From NCBI GenBank assembly GCA_051277005.1, contig JBNMPS010000158.1, forward strand, positions 1-6,097: 6,097 bases of DNA. Direction: 5' to 3'. The stretch's first letter is position 1; every line of letters starts with the position of its first letter. A program made the position numbers and the translations under genes. Below, one piece after another: positions 5,607-6,097 of this stretch. Under the pieces are notes generated by a model. The model was not told the DNA's origin and searched no databases. It was given only the letters and a program-made list of their open reading frames with translations. The DNA comes from Dasania sp051277005 (GTDB lineage: Bacteria > Pseudomonadota > Gammaproteobacteria > Pseudomonadales > Dasaniaceae).

Positions 5607-6097
5607 GTGGAAGATAAAGATTTATTGACATTTGCGCTTTATGAGGTAATAGGATTTTCATTTATTCTTATAGCGGTGTTGATCTATGTCATTAAAAAGT
5701 TAAAAAATACAATAAACGATCAGAAGGCTGTGATCAGAGAAAATATTGATGTATTCGCATTTCTGAACAGAGAGATTAAAGAGACAGGTAAGTTGATCGT
5801 TGATGTGGATAAGGTTACAAGTAAGAAATATAACCTGCGCGGCCTTCGTTTTAGGAATGCCTTTCTTTCTATCGAGTGCCAGAACCTAGTGAGCAATGGA
5901 AATAACAGTTCAAAAATAAAGCCAATAAGTATAGCTATGATGCGGCTACTGAAAATAGATCAAGGAAATATCAAGGAAGACACAGGAAAATCACCTCTCG
6001 ATATTGAATCAATTCTGGATGATCTAAATAGAAAGATTGATGAACAAAAAGAGACTATTGCCGAACTAAATATTATATTGTCTGGGGATGCGCATAG
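5607..6097 (+). CDS. Partial gene: membrane-anchored coiled-coil-type protein, unknown function
   Basis: The frame runs open from GTG 5607 to the window edge, giving 163 complete codons with no stop. Start choice rests on the AGGAG ribosome site five bases upstream. One strong membrane helix lies at about residues 9-29 (ALYEVIGFSFILIAVLIYVI), followed by KKLKN, so by the positive-inside rule the C-terminal part should be cytoplasmic. Residues 32-70 look helical, 72-92 are basic and aromatic (KKYNLRGLRFRNAF), and about 131-158 have heptad-like spacing (IESILDDLNRKIDEQKETI) that suggests a coiled coil. I do not recognise the family. GC is about 34% (144 of 420 bases counted in 5641-6060) and AGA and ATA codons are common, unlike the three upstream genes, which suggests different ancestry. 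No partner gene is visible, so any role in defence, division or signalling would be speculation. Confidence 0.75.
   Translation, partial: MEDKDLLTFALYEVIGFSFILIAVLIYVIKKLKNTINDQKAVIRENIDVFAFLNREIKETGKLIVDVDKVTSKKYNLRGLRFRNAFLSIECQNLVSNGNNSSKIKPISIAMMRLLKIDQGNIKEDTGKSPLDIESILDDLNRKIDEQKETIAELNIILSGDAH

Noticed and set aside
5607..6097. Assigning the last gene to an anti-phage defence system
   Set aside because: A membrane helix plus coiled coil and low GC are not specific, the gene is incomplete, and no partner enzyme is in the window.

Overview
The window looks like chromosomal DNA from a Gram-negative proteobacterium. The evidence is a TonB-dependent outer-membrane receptor with a signal peptide and a terminal Phe, a sodium:solute symporter, and sigma70-like promoter elements. 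The mid-40s to around 50% GC of the lines I sampled in the three long genes, and the general look of the proteins, suggest a marine gammaproteobacterium. That placement is inference and the species cannot be read from the sequence.

Layout, all on the + strand: (1) the tail of a promoter/operator region at 1-37; (2) an SSS-family Na+:solute symporter at 38-1480; (3) a 201-bp regulatory gap at 1481-1681; (4) a TonB-dependent receptor at 1682-3979; (5) a strong rho-independent terminator at 4001-4033; (6) an alpha/beta-hydrolase at 4065-4925, whose likely start lies 60 bases inside the longest open frame because the first ATG is in the terminator stem; (7) about 680 bp with no convincing gene (4926-5606), holding a second terminator-like hairpin and short repeats; (8) the 5' part of an AT-rich gene for a small membrane-anchored protein with a GTG start (5607 to the window end), which I do not recognise.

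The first three genes read as a nutrient-acquisition set. The receptor would bring a substrate across the outer membrane, the hydrolase would cut an ester, lactone or similar bond, and the symporter would carry the substrate or product across the inner membrane. The substrate cannot be named from sequence.

The best regulatory observation is upstream of the receptor. A TTGACA -35 box and a TATTGT -10 box are 17 bp apart, and a 16-bp palindrome (TTCAACA-N2-TGTTGAA) ends directly against the -10 box inside that spacer. A second palindrome of the same type lies 33 bp further on (three helical turns), just past the predicted transcription start. Bases 1-10 of the window match ten consecutive bases of the same palindrome upstream of the symporter. 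A single repressor may therefore control both transport genes.

The right end differs in character. GC falls to about 34% (144 of 420 bases counted in 5641-6060) and AGA/ATA codons are frequent, so the last gene may belong to an accessory region of different origin. I found no CRISPR array, no complete mobile element, and no tRNA or rRNA. I see no demonstrable new system within the window.
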